DNA of 64,000 nt from Conus ventricosus (GCA_018398815.1 CM031620.1:64577619-64641618), one strand, 5' to 3'; positions 10,691 to 23,007 are shown, counted from the stretch's first letter. Notes: a model not told the origin generated them from the sequence alone. Numbers and translations are program-made.

Positions 10691-11920
10691 GGGGCCGTTC
10701 TATTTATGGAAGTCTTGGAAAAGTCTTCGCCCGTGTGACAGCTGCATTATGGAATATCTCAGAAAGTACTTGGCCGATCTTTCTGAAAATTTGTAGGTAT
10801 GTTCATTATGGGTCACAAATAATGCCCAATGTTTTAGTTTACCGTTATAACCGTTACTAACGGCTGTAACGGCCTGTAACGGTTTTTCTTCTTTATGGAA
10901 TATCTCAGAAAGTACTTGCGCGACCTTTATGAAAATTAGCAGGTATGTTCATTATGGGTCACAGATGATGCCTGATGTTTTAGTTTGCCCCGTTATAGCC
11001 GTTACTAACGGTTTGTAACGGCTTGTAACGGTTTTTCTTCTTTATGGAATATTTCAGAAAGTACTTGGCCAATTTATAAGCGGTATGGATGATCTTGTGA
11101 CAAATCGGATCCTCTGTCCATATGTAAGTGATGTAATGCTGAAAATGGATTAAACAACCGTTAAAAACCGTTATTCTGCCGTTATTTCTTATATATAGGT
11201 CGATTTTAATGAAATTTGGTATATAGAAAGGTTTTCACACACAAATGGCAGTTCTATATAGTGTTCCAAAATTTGACCGTTAAAAACCGTTATTCTTGAC
11301 ATATTGTCCGATTTGGATGAAATTTGATATCTACACAGGCTTTAGCCCAGTGAGGACTAAAATACCGGTTTCAAAAGTGCATATCGGTTATAATAACCGT
11401 TAAAACCGTTATTTTGCCGTTATTTTTTTATATATTGGTGGATTTTAATGCAATTTTGTATATAGAAAGGTTATCACACACAAATGGCACTTCCATGCAG
11501 TGTTTCAAAATCTGACCGTTAAAAACCGTTATTCTTGACATATTGTCCGATTGGATGAAATTTGGTATGTACACAGGCTTTAGCCCAGTGAGGACTAAAA
11601 TACCGGTTTCAAAAGTGTATATCGGTTATATAACCGATAAACCGTTATTTTTGCCGTTATTTTTTTATATATTGGTGGATTTTAATGCAATTTTGTATAT
11701 AGAAAGGTCATCACACACAAATGGCACTTCCATGCAGTGTTTCAAAATCTGACCGTTAAAAACCGTTATTCTTGACATATTGTCCGATTTGGATGAAATT
11801 TGGTATGTACACAGGCTTTAGCCCAGTGAGGACTAAAATACCAGTTTCAAAAGTGTACATCGGTTAAATAGCCGTTAAAACCGTTATTTCGCCTTTATTT
11901 CTTATCTCATAAAGCACGTG
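10590..11920. repeat. CCGTTA/TAACGG-rich repeats, including three ~235-bp tandem copies
   Basis: Two copies of a block with CCGTTATA(A/G)CCGTTACTAACGG lie at 10830-11040. Then come about three copies of a ~235-bp unit (11200-11880) containing GACCGTTAAAAACCGTTATTC, TTGACATATTGTCCGATT, CACAGGCTTTAGCCCAGTGA and AAAATACCGGTTTCAAAAGTG. No protein-coding sequence is seen between 10030 and 13496. Confidence 0.85.
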
Positions 11921-12189
11921 GCTGATTTATAAGCGGTTTGGAAAACTGGGAGTACGTTTATATGCTTCGCATCTTGTTCTTGTTTGCCGCGAATCAAGAA
12001 GGGCTCAGCGATTTACGGCAAGTGCAAGTATTGTGGTGGCATGGTATGTGTGGTGCTGTTCTTTGCTGTTTTGTCCTTGCAGTGGTTTTGTTGTTGTTTG
12101 CGAGGGATTTGGTTGTGATGGGTTAAATGTTTTCTTTTAATCTTATTTCAGTTGTTGTTCCTGCTTCTTTGTTTTCGTTTGATTGTCGT

Positions 12190-12640
12190 GAATCAATAAG
12201 GGCTCAGCGGTTTACAGTAAGTAGAAGTGTTGTGTTATTAGTATAATGTGTTTGTTGCTGTTGTTTGTCGTTTTACAGTAAGTAGAAGTGTTGTGTTGGT
12301 GTTTGTTGCTGTTGTTTGTCGTTTTACAGTAAGTAGAAGTGTTGTGTTGGTATATTGTGTTTGTTGCTGTTGTTTGTCGTTTTACAGCAAGTAGAAGTGT
12401 CGTGTTGGTATATTGTGTTTGTTGCTGTTGTTTGTCGTTTTACAGTAAGTAGAAGTGTTGTGTTAGTATAATATGTTTGTTGCTGTTGTTTGTCGTTTTA
12501 CAGTAAGTAGAAGTGTTGTGTTGGTATAATGTGTTTGTTGCTGGTGTTTGTCGTTTAACAGCGAGTAGAAGTGTTGTGTTGGTATAATGTGTTTCTTGCT
12601 GTTGTTTGTCGTTTCGTATCCTTGCAGCTGCTTGTTGTTG
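12190..12640. repeat. 58-bp minisatellite with TTTTACAG|TAAGTAG
   Basis: About seven copies of TTTGTCGTTTTACAGTAAGTA then GAAGTGTTGTGTTGGTATAATGTGTTTGTTGCTGTTG. Each unit has a pyrimidine-rich TTTTACAG acceptor-like motif abutting a TAAGTAG donor-like motif. Confidence 0.85.
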
Positions 12641-12649
12641 TTTGGGAGT

Positions 12650-12775
12650 GTTTTTGGTGGTGATGGGTCATGTTTTGGTGGTAATGGGTCATGTTGTGGT
12701 GGTGATGGGTCATGTTTTGGTGGTGATGGGTCATGTTTTGGTGGCGATGGGTCATGTTTTGGTGGCGATGGGTCC
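12650..12775. repeat. 21-bp minisatellite
   Basis: Six copies of TGGGTCATGTTTTGGTGGTGA. The unit length is a multiple of three, which gives spurious Gly/Val-rich frames. Confidence 0.85.
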
Positions 12776-12856
12776 TACTTTCTTTGTTAATCTCATTCCA
12801 GTTGTCCCTGCTCTGTAGTTTTCATTTGATTGTCGCGAATTCATAAAGGCTCAGCG

Positions 12857-13180
12857 TTTACGGTAAGTACAAGTGTGGTGGTGTTTACGGTAAGTACAAG
12901 TGTGGTGGTGTTTACGGTAAGTACAAGTGTGGTGATGTTTACGGTAAGTACAAGTGTGGTGGTGTTTATGGTGAGTACAAGTGTGGTGGTGTTTACGGTA
13001 AGTACAAGTGTGGTGGTGTTTACGGTAAGTACAAGTGTGGTGTTTACGGTAAGTACAAGTGTGGTGGTGTTTACGGTAAGTACAAGTGTGGTGGTGTTTA
13101 TGGTGAGTACAAGTGTGGTGGTGTTTACGGTAAGTACAAGTGTGGTGGTGTTTACGGTAGGTACATGTGTGGTGATGGTA
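12857..13180. repeat. 27-bp minisatellite of consensus splice donors
   Basis: About twelve copies of TTTACGGTAAGTACAAGTGT then GGTGGTG. Most contain a GGTAAGTA sequence close to the ideal metazoan 5' splice site. A few copies have GGTGAGTA or GGTAGGTA. It lies 320 bases upstream of the ZF3/ZF4 exon. Confidence 0.9.
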
Positions 13181-13469
13181 GAATATGTTCATTGCTGCTC
13201 TTTGTTACTTTGTGTCTTTGCATTTATTTTGTTTACGAGTGCTTTTGTAGTGATGAATCATGTTTGTTTGATTTTTAATTTCATTTCAGATGTTGTTCCT
13301 GCTTCTTTGTTTTAATGTGTGTGCTCTTCATTTGTTTGTCGCAAGTCAGTAAGGGCTCAGCTTTTAACCTTCCTAAATCCCACCGAAAAAAAAAAAACAG
13401 CATCTTTCCTGTTTAAAAAAAAAAAGATGAACAGACCTTCCCATCTATTCTGCAGCGCATTGTTTATAA

Positions 13470-14680
<1,211 letters not shown>

Positions 14681-14689
14681 CAGGGCTCT

Positions 14690-15180
14690 GCCGTTCCTCA
14701 AGTGCCAAGACAGGTCTATAGGAATGACGTTGATGGTAACGTCAGTGCCAAGACAGGCCTATAGGAATGACGTATCATGGTAACGTCAGTGCCAAGACAG
14801 GCCTATAGGAATGACGTATGATGATAACGTCAGTGCCAAAACAGGCCTATAGGAATGACGTATGATGATAACGTCAGTGCCAAGACAGGCCTATAGGAAT
14901 GACGTATGATGATTACGTCAGTGCCAAGACAGGTCTATAGGAATGACGTATGATGATTACGTCAGTGCCAAGACAGGTCTATAGGAATGGCGTATGATGA
15001 TAACGTCAGTGCCAAGACCGGCCTATAGGAATGACGTATGATAACGTCAGTGCCAAGACCGGCCTATAGGAATGACGTATGATGATAACGTCAGTGCCAA
15101 GACCGGCCTATAGGAATGACGTATGATGGTAACGTCAGTGCCAAGACAGGCTTATAGGAATGACGTATGATGATAAAGTC
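14690..15180. repeat. 44-bp minisatellite with TGACGTA/AACGTCA motifs
   Basis: About eleven copies of CAGTGCCAAGACAGGCCTAT then AGGAATGACGTATGATGATAACGT. Each unit presents two CRE-like half sites (TGACG and its complement CGTCA). Confidence 0.88.
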
Positions 15181-15279
15181 TGTGGCGATTTTCAGAGTTC
15201 GTATGCATGATAATAAATTCGCGACAGTTGATCAATGGGGATAAATTTCAAACTGAAAATATTACAGATCAAATCTATG

Positions 15280-15710
15280 GTCCGTAACTCTGTGTGTGTT
15301 TGTATGTGAGCTGAATGACAGCGGAGAGATGTAACTCTGTGTGTGTTTGTATGTGAGCTGAATGACAGCGGAGAGATGTAACTCTGTGTGTGTTTGTATG
15401 TGAGCTGAATGACAGCGGAGAGATGTAACTCTGTGTGTGTTTGTATGTGAGCTGAATGACAGCGGAGAGATGTAACTCTGTGTGTGTTTGTATGTGAGCT
15501 GAATGACAGCGGAGAGATGTAACTCTGTGTGTGTTTGTATGTGAGCTGAATGACAGCGGAGAGATGTAACTCTGTGTGTGTTTGTATGTGAGCTGAATGA
15601 CAGCGGAGAGATGTAACTCTGTGTGTGTTTGTATGTGAGCTGAATGACAGCGGAGAGATGTAACTCTGTGTGTGTTTGTATGTGAGCTGAATGACAGCGG
15701 AGAGATGGAG
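15280..15710. repeat. 47-bp minisatellite, nearly identical copies
   Basis: Nine copies of GTAACTCTGTGTGTGTTTGT then ATGTGAGCTGAATGACAGCGGAGAGAT with almost no differences. This suggests recent amplification or homogenisation. Confidence 0.92.
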
Positions 15711-15763
15711 GAATGCACAGGGAGGTTTCTATATATCTTCATCTGTGTTGATGCTTAGTGCAC

Positions 15764-15766
<3 letters not shown>

Positions 15767-15827
<61 letters not shown>

Positions 15828-15875
15828 CCGCGCGTGTGTGTGCTCTCTCTCTTCTCTCTCTCTCTCTCTCTCTCT

Positions 15876-15914
<39 letters not shown>

Positions 15915-16031
15915 ATCTCTCTCTCGCATTCATGTTCACTTCAGGATTCCTAGTTTTGTTTATTTAAATGAGAGAGGGATGAATACAGAATGGAAAAGAA
16001 GCGGGGAAGAAAGACAGACAGACAGACAGAC

Positions 16032-16073
<42 letters not shown>
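15767..16073. repeat. (GT)n, (CT)n, (GACA)n and (GA)n microsatellites
   Basis: (GT)n spans about 15767-15824, (CT)n 15843-15927, and (GACA)n then (GA)n 16013-16071. Confidence 0.9.
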
Positions 16074-16077
<4 letters not shown>

Positions 16078-16203
16078 TGTGCGCACATTCGTGCTGCATG
16101 ATTGCCTTCGAGTACGAATGCCTATGTGTGCATATCTGTTCACCCCCATGTATGCCTGTAATGTATCTGTGCTTCACCTCAACCCTGTGTCCGTGACTGG
16201 CAG

Positions 16204-16353
16204 AAACCCTACGCCTGCAAGGCGTCCGGCTGTACCAAGCGGTACACCGACCCCAGCTCTCTGCGCAAACACGTCAAGACCGTGCATGGGCCAGAGTTCT
16301 ACGCCAACAAGAAGCACAAAGGACACTGCTGCAAGAAAGAGGACCCGGATCAG
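16204..16353 (+). CDS. gli: gli exon: zinc finger 5 and nuclear-localisation-like tail
   Basis: The acceptor GACTGGCAG precedes [20 protein letters not shown], then [20 protein letters not shown]. This is finger 5 followed by the basic FYANKKHKG segment, which is nearly the same as Drosophila Ci ([11 protein letters not shown]) and marks the gene as invertebrate Ci-like. The basic stretch corresponds to the GLI nuclear localisation region. The exon is exactly 150 bases, phase 0 at both ends, and uninterrupted, with donor CAG|GTATGA at 16354. It ends [10 protein letters not shown]. Confidence 0.97.
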
Positions 16354-16511
16354 GTATGATGTGTCCTGTGATGTGAATGCACGAGTCAGGGAGATCATGA
16401 AACTCGTTAACCGGAAAGCGTTTGTCGCCAACTGTTCCTGCTCTTAGAAGTGAAGTTGTAGTGTGCATATGTACCAGGCATGTTCATGGTTCTGTGTGTC
16501 TGCGCCTGCAG

Positions 16512-16613
16512 GACCATGACGGTAGAGAGGAGGAAGGGGGCAGGAGGATGGAGGAGTATGTGGCAACGACCGCGCTACAGAGTGGGGTCCCCTCTGAGCG
16601 GAGACGTTCCCAG
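16512..16613 (+). CDS. gli: gli exon: post-finger linker
   Basis: A 102-base, phase-0 exon with acceptor TGCGCCTGCAG and donor CAG|GTGAGT. It encodes DHDGREEEGGRRMEEYVATT, then ALQSGVPSERRRSQ, an acidic and arginine-rich linker. This part is poorly conserved among GLI proteins. Its membership rests on clean splice sites, phase and position 158 bases after the finger-5 exon. The ERRRSQ end is a candidate basophilic kinase site. Confidence 0.85.
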
Positions 16614-16619
16614 GTGAGT

Positions 16620-17331
16620 TTACCTTGCTCTTGGTTTCTCTGTTGGTTCTGTTCCGTTGGTCTTCCTGCCTGGTCGTCCAACTTTGTTGTGTGAAATCCG
16701 TCCTTCCACGTTCATTGTTTTGTGCTGGCCATCAAAAGAGAGAATAAATACGAATTACCGTTTTTTTTTTTAAAGACAATTAAGCTGTGCCAGACAAAGA
16801 GAAAAAATACTGAGGTAGTTGATATACATTATCAGATTTAGTATTTGTGTATTGTCTTCTACAATTTGCTGCAAGAGAACGATACAAACTGTGCTGGAAT
16901 ACTGCCATTGGAAACTTCTTTGAAAAAAAAACACACAACAAAATGTGACCTTAAACTGTCTCAAGACAGTTTGTAGATAAAGCACTTTCTATCTGTAAGC
17001 CTGGCACTATGAGTTATTAAGTTGAAAGGGGGTAAACATTATAAACACAATGTGACATCAGACACATTTCATGAACTGGTTGTTGGTGCTCATAGCTAGT
17101 CCAGTCACAGACATCTTGGTTTTAACCATGGTGGACACCCTTTTATCTTGGAACGAAGTTGAAAATAAATGGCTCTTTTTCCCAAGCAGACATGGCAAAC
17201 GACAAAAACGGATAGTGGAAAAGAAAGAGGCTCATGCATCCATCACGTACACTTGATGCAGCTGCTACTCGCATGCTTGGAATTATCGGAAGTAGGGGGT
17301 GTAATTCCGAAAGATGGGCTCTGTGTGTGTG

Positions 17332-17371
<40 letters not shown>

Positions 17372-17500
17372 TGTTGAACTATAGCCTTCTCTACAGCATG
17401 TCAGCGACTCTGATACAGAAAAGAAAATTTTCCGAGAGAGAGAGATTCCACAATCTCTACTTTGACCGTTGACATGACCATGCCGTGAGCAGGACACAGT
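16620..17500. other. gli intron, no gene
   Basis: AT-rich single-copy-looking sequence with a (GT)n tract at about 17322-17369. No exon or transposon is recognised. Confidence 0.6.
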
Positions 17501-17515
17501 GGGGTCAGGGTGCAG

Positions 17516-17665
17516 TCACAGCCGTCCCCCCAGAGCAGCCCGGAGGTCAACGTGACCTGTGGCCTTCAGCCAGACATGGTGGACGAGCAGGTGGGCTCCA
17601 CGCTGCCCCTGCTGACCAACTCGGTGGAGGAGGAGGTGGACATCCCGGAACCGGACGAAGCTGAC
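17516..17665 (+). CDS. gli: gli exon: acidic segment
   Basis: A 150-base, phase-0 exon (acceptor GGTGCAG, donor GAC|GTGAGT). It begins SQPSPQSSPEVN and ends LLTNSVEEEVDIPEPDEAD. The SQPSPxxSS start resembles the segment just after the fingers in vertebrate GLI3, and the acidic end resembles the Ci segment before its processing determinant. No indel is seen. Confidence 0.9.
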
Positions 17666-18121
17666 GTGAGTTGGACGAAAATTGTACGGAGGGAGGGGAA
17701 TGAAGAAAGAGTTGTGTGCGTGTGTGTGAAAGGAAGGAGAGTGTATTTGGGTGGGGTGGCATATAGGGAGGGATGGGAAAGCAGGGATACATTGCGAAAG
17801 ACTCTGTGTGTGTGTGCGTGCGTGCGAGCGTGCGTGTGTGCGTGCGTGTATGTGTGTGTAAAAGAGAGAGAAAAATCTGACTGCTGATCGAAACACATTT
17901 AAAGTAACCTTTTAAACCTTGGATCACTCTGTATTTTCGACCTCAATATTCTGTGTGTGTTTTTTCAGTTTATTGCACGTTCAAGCAAGTTGCATTTTGT
18001 ATATCATTCGTTTCATCTCTTCGATGATTTTTTTTTGTTTTTTAAATAAAACCAGTGTTCAAAGTAAACCGTCTTTTACGTTGTGAGTTTTGCATCCTGA
18101 CTATCTTGAATACCTGTGCAG

Positions 18122-18269
18122 ATACCTGGCGGGTCCACGGCCATGCTGACACGACGCCAGCATCTGACCACGGGACAGGTGCTGCAGAACAGGATGAAGG
18201 GTCGGCTGAACGCCAAGGCCACCTCCCCTTCCCCCCTCATACCTCACGCCCCCTCTATGCATAGTCCAG
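18122..18269 (+). CDS. gli: gli exon: LTRRQ-GRL segment of the processing region
   Basis: The acceptor CCTGTGCAG precedes IPGGSTAMLTRRQHLTTGQV, then LQNRMKGRLNAKATSPSPLI. It matches in layout the Ci region with LARQRFRGRLQTK upstream of the phosphorylation cluster. The exon ends with one base of a Gly codon (phase 1) at donor GTCAGT (18270). That base joins GT of the next exon. Confidence 0.88.
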
Positions 18270-18436
18270 GTCAGTCCTCCACGGTTTTTTTTTTTTTTTT
18301 TTTTTTTTTTGTGGTGATGGTGGTGGTTCGAGAATGGGGAGTGCCAATGTCATGTGCTTTCTCAGGTCCATGGTACGAGGTCGTGCATCGATTATATCAC
18401 CAACTGGATGCTCTTGCAACTTTTAGCTGGAATTTG

Positions 18437-18520
18437 TATAGAATAATAATAATAATAATGAATACTTATATAGCGCCTATTCTCGGCTAGAGGCCAAGCT
18501 CTAAGCGCTTTACAAAGTAC
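18437..18520 (+). mobile_element. SINE-like dispersed repeat fragment
   Basis: (AAT)n followed by GAATACTTATATAGCGCCTA, TTCTCGGCTAGAGGCCAAGC and TCTAAGCGCTTTACAAA. From memory, this core is a widespread short repeat in mollusc genomes. I infer a SINE tail or similar non-autonomous element. The A-box/B-box head is not identified. Confidence 0.6.
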
Positions 18521-18529
18521 ACGTCTTGT

Positions 18530-20900
18530 AGTTCTTCAGTTTTTAGCAGCTGCTGCTTGTTCTTGTTCGATTTTCGCTCTGCAGTATCCAACCAGGGTTC
18601 GCTAGCCTCCCAGGACGAAAGCACGCACAGTTATCTCCCTTCTGGATGATCTAGAGTAGAGTGCTTTTAGTCGTTTCCTTTTTACTCTACCACATCCATC
18701 TCACCCCCACCCCACCCCACCCCCTCTACTTTTTTTCTATATGTTCCAAATCAGTTGTAGTTTATTTTTATGATCTTTAACTGGAACACGCTGCCCAAGA
18801 CTCATAAATGATGCCAATAACTTATTTTTTTTCATCACATCGTCTTGGCGCCAAGAACCGTCTTCCTTAAAACAGAACACCGTTTCCCAAGAGTTGGACT
18901 TCTCAGTTTAGCATCAGTGCTTTGTGCAAGTAGACCACTATTGTTAACTTCTGTTAATTTCCGTTGAACAGGCGTGGCGGGTTTACTGGTATAGTTATTG
19001 ATTTTCTGAAGCCCAAGACAAAAAGGTAGAAAACGGATATTTGTTGACGAACAGCATGTTACTTCAAGTCCAAAACTCGTTTTAAACAGTATCTTGCATA
19101 CTTAACTTTGAACCCAACGGTCTCTTTACCGTATCAAAGGACACGTAGATGCACATGTCTGGAAGATGATTCCGGACAGTCAATCAACATGGCACCGAGT
19201 AATTGCCACTCATCAACATAGCACCGAGTTATCGCCACTCATCAACACAGCACCGAGTAATCGCCACTCATCAACACAGCACCGAGTAATCGCCACTCAT
19301 CAACACAGCACCGAGTTATCGCCACTCATCAACACAGCACCGAGTTATCGCCACTCATCAACACAGCACCGAGTTATCGCCACTATTACAACCAGTGCAC
19401 GTTACTTTCATCACCCAGTTTCCACCGTTTGGAAACCTCTTTTTCTTTCTTTTCCCAGCTTGGTCAGTGTTCAGCGTTGTGTTTCTGTTCCCGTCTGGAT
19501 CACCGTTCACAGTTAGAATTCTGTTGCCATTGATGTCGCTATGCAGCATTTTATTTCCGTTTCTTGGTCATCGTTCAACGCTTTGTTTCTGTTCCCTACG
19601 AGGGCCACTTTTCAGCGTTTTGTTTCTGTTCCCAACTAAGTTGGTTACATTTCTCCATTTTGATTCTGTTCCTCGTGATGTTTCTCTGTACTGTCCACCC
19701 CCCCCCCCCCCCCCCCCCCACCATCCCTTTGCATTTGTGTTCCCAGTGTAGTCAGTGTCATTTATGTTGGGTTTCTTAACTATGTTCTCTTTCCAGTTCA
19801 GTATTTCATTTCCACTTTGCGCTTTTGTTTGTGTTCCTATTCCCCGTTTTGCCCCATTCCCACCACGACCCTCTCCGCCCCCACCCTCACCCCGTTCATT
19901 CCTCCCCCACCCACCCCTCAACCCCAACCCACACACCTGTTTGTTTCTGAACTGCGCTTTGTTTCTTACTGCCCATCCCATTTTGTACATAGTTATATTA
20001 TGGTACGTACAGGAGGGACCGGAATGGGCCACTCCTCGTTCACCGAGATCAGCAGGAAAGGGTGACTCCAGCAAAGGACACAGTCCTTCCACTAAAAGAA
20101 ATCCAGATGTAGGAGGTGAGTGAATCTGTGTTTGGTTGGTTTTAGTTTCCTTGACATGTTGCATGGATTAAATGGTGAAAGGGAGGGTGGGAGGTGGCGG
20201 GGAGGGAATATCATCTTGGCTTTACTCTGCGCAAAGGTGTAGTACTGAAGTGCGGAATGTATTACATGGTTATCTCCCTTGAAAATCATCTTGGTGTTAA
20301 TCTGCGCAAATGTGTAGTAATAGTACGGAAGTGCAGAATGTATTACATGGTCATCGCCCTTGTCTGAGGGATAATTCTGTAGGGCAGATCGTGGGCTATA
20401 AACACGATTACAGGGCTTACAGCTTCTAAAAGTTATGATTTCTTTTATGTTTCCGTTTACAAAGGAAATACGCGCACAAATTGAGACACTGTATCTTCAT
20501 TTGTGCATGGAACAGCTTTCAACATGCAGGATGGCGTTTTTCATTGCATTTATTTTCGTTCTCGTTACAGCCGATTTGGTAGCTGCTGTACGAGTTCTGT
20601 GCATCTGACAAAAACTTACTTCCTTTCCTTGTCATGTGAACCAAGACAATTTGGAACTGCCCGTTGTGGCACATTAGCAGAACCTGTAACACATTCTAGT
20701 GTGCATTGTATTGAAATAGAATCTTCTTTGGGCGTGGGCTCGCGAGCTTATGCACGTATATCTGTGTTTGTGGTAGCAAGTGTGAGATGGTTTTCAATTT
20801 TTATTTATGTTCTTGCGTGAGATCGGTTTTTTTTCGTGTTTTTTTTTTCCCAATCAAAAGACAGCCATTGTCCGATGTCAAATGGAAATAGTTTAGCGAT
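18530..20900. other. gli intron with 29-bp minisatellite and ~78-bp duplication
   Basis: Holds seven copies of CACCGAGTTATCGCCACTCA then TCAACACAG (19190-19390), a C-run at 19699-19719, and a tandem duplication of ~78 bp at 20205-20362 (CGGAAGTGCAGAATGTATTA region). A T-run is at 18283-18310. No coding sequence is seen. Confidence 0.75.
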
Positions 20901-20913
20901 TGTGTGCCATCAG

Positions 20914-21068
20914 GTCGCGACCAGACCCACCTCATCATGCCAGGGAGTCGTCGGAACAGCACGACCAGCACGCTGAGCTCTTACATGAGCAGCATGAGGT
21001 CCGACACCAGCCCCTTCCCCCCGGTGGGCAGCAAGATGTCCTCCCGACGATCCTCCGAAGCTTCCCAG
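20914..21068 (+). CDS. gli: gli exon: PKA/CK1 processing cluster
   Basis: The acceptor CCATCAG gives a phase-1 join forming GRDQTHLIMPGS, then RRNSTTSTLSSYMSSMRSDT and SPFPPVGSKMSSRRSSEASQ, ending at donor CAG|GTAAGA. It aligns with the GLI2/GLI3/Ci degron, where PKA sites prime CK1 and GSK3 phosphorylation, beta-TrCP binding and proteolytic processing to a repressor. RRNS matches the first PKA site and RRSSEAS the third. The middle RRSSG of GLI3 is here MRSDT, lacking the second Arg. No frameshift in 155 bases. Confidence 0.96.
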
Positions 21069-21155
21069 GTAAGACAAAGAGAACATAGACATAGGGATAG
21101 TGGCAGGGAGAGAAAGAATGATGAGAGGTGCAAGGAGAATGAGGGAGAGATACAG

Positions 21156-21196
<41 letters not shown>

Positions 21197-21719
21197 GGGA
21201 TAAAGATCAGGAGGATAGCATTGATATTGGTCAATTATAAGAAAGGGAGAGAATCTCAGCAATCTGATGGATATGCTCATGGTCTTCAACCAAGTCTGCC
21301 CAAGTGAATTGTACGTAGTTTGGCTCCAACTGATGCCCAAATCAGGATAGTGTGAGTGAAAAATAATGCGTCGTTGCTGTGTACGCAAGTTTATCCTTCT
21401 AGTCGTCCGTGATGAAGAATGAACCTGTTCCGGCCAGTCTGAAATTTCTTGATGTTCCTAAAACACCGGGTATGAGTCAGATCGGATCCCGCTAGGAACT
21501 CCAGAGACATAGACGGTTTATTTGGATGTTAAAACATTTACCCACAACAGGCTGCGCGTGATGTTTCTAAAGAACGTCTGGACAAAGCTGGTCAGTAAAC
21601 TGGTCCCAAATTGTTAACAACATTTAAGAGAGAGAAGCGAGTCTGATGTTCACCCATCTTCCTTCTATTGAGAGTAGCAGGTTCAAGTCTTTCAACAGGA
21701 AAGCCCGTTCCTGGACCTA

Positions 21720-22025
21720 TATAGCAATAGCTGTCAGTGGATCTTGCCATTGAATAGCTGTCAGTGGATCTTGCCAGTGAATAGCTGTCAGTGGATCTTG
21801 CCAGTGAATAGCTGTCAGTGGATCTTGCCAGTGAATAGCTGTCAGTGGATCTTGCCATTGAATAGCTGTCAGTGGATCTTGCCAGTGAATAGCTGTCAGT
21901 GGATCTTGCCAGTGAATAGCTGTCAGTGGATCTTGCCATTGAATAGCTGTCAGTGGATCTTGCCATTGAATAGCTGTCAGTGGATCTCGCCATTGAATAG
22001 CTGTCAGTGGATCTTGCCATTCGTG
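21720..22025. repeat. 27-bp minisatellite
   Basis: About eleven copies of AATAGCTGTCAGTGGATCTT then GCCATTG or GCCAGTG. The unit is a multiple of three, so artefactual frames exist on both strands. The rest of the intron (21069-22744) has (GA)n at 21157-21193 and no exon. Confidence 0.9.
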
Positions 22026-22744
22026 CTCGCCCAACATTGTTGTTTTCAGTTTGCCTGCAAGTGTCTCATAGAATGTACCACAGTCAGAGGGTGGGGTGTG
22101 CTGGGGAGGAATGGGAACCTGTGCTTGTCAGAGAAGAGCATGGGATCTGCTGTTGTGGTGTTAAGTGCTGGATATAAATGGACCACATTTGCTCTCCAAG
22201 ATGGCAGCACCGAGTCAGGGCTGTGATGGAACTCCTGAAGGACAGGATCATCACAGATATTTGTCGCAAGTATTTAAAACGTCAACTTTCATTGTATCAG
22301 AATCCTTGATAGAGATTGACATGTTTCACTTGATCAGACTGAAATGGTCATTGTGACGAACTATGTATAAGATCGATCGTTTTCAAGCATCAACTTTAGG
22401 TTTGAATTACTTTTCAAGAATCGGCTTCGTTTCAGATTTAATTTGGGCTTTTAATGAGTACAGTCTAAATGTAAATTCAGTCACGCTTTTAGCCCAGCCA
22501 AACCTGGAGTTGTCAGTCAGTTAAATGTGGACCTGTTCGATTGAGGCTGTGATTGATGGCGACATGACACGAACAGTTCCAGTTTGTAAACTGACTTGCA
22601 GCTCCAATGAAATTTCTGTGATCAGCTGGGCTATATATAAAACATGACTTGAATTTAAGGCACCTGTAGATTTGATTCAGTCAAAAATTTAAAAAAATTC
22701 ATCGACTTGTCACCCACTCGTCCATCCAACCCCCAAACCTGCAG

Positions 22745-23007
22745 GTGTCCAACAACCGTCTAAGCATCAACAACTCGCCCTACGAGTACGACATCACGGG
22801 CAACCGACCCCAGCAGACCAGCTCCGCCAGCTGCTCGCGGCGCTCCAGCGAGAGCAGCAGCTCCTGCAATGTGGGCGCCATGTCGGCCATGATGCAGAAG
22901 GCGACCCTGGGCTCCCACCCCAACCTCGGGCTTCAGCAGCAGGGCTCCTGCTCCTCGGCCCATCTCCAGAGCCCTCCCAACAAATACTCCAATGAGCGGC
23001 TGGCGAG
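22745..23007 (+). CDS. gli: gli exon: second phosphosite cluster
   Basis: The acceptor AAACCTGCAG precedes VSNNRLSINNSPYEYDITGN, then a Ser-rich run with SCSRRSSESSSSCN. It ends SPPNKYSNERLAR at donor AG|GTAAGG (phase 2). The YEYDITG segment corresponds to the SYDPIS region of GLI3/Ci, and SRRSSE to the next PKA-type site. The exon is 263 bases with no indel. The R codon is completed by the first base of the next exon. Confidence 0.94.

Noticed and set aside
12830..13315. FTVSTSVVV repeat ORF, membrane-protein-like
   Set aside because: The 27-bp donor-motif array; lies in an intron, no supporting domain.
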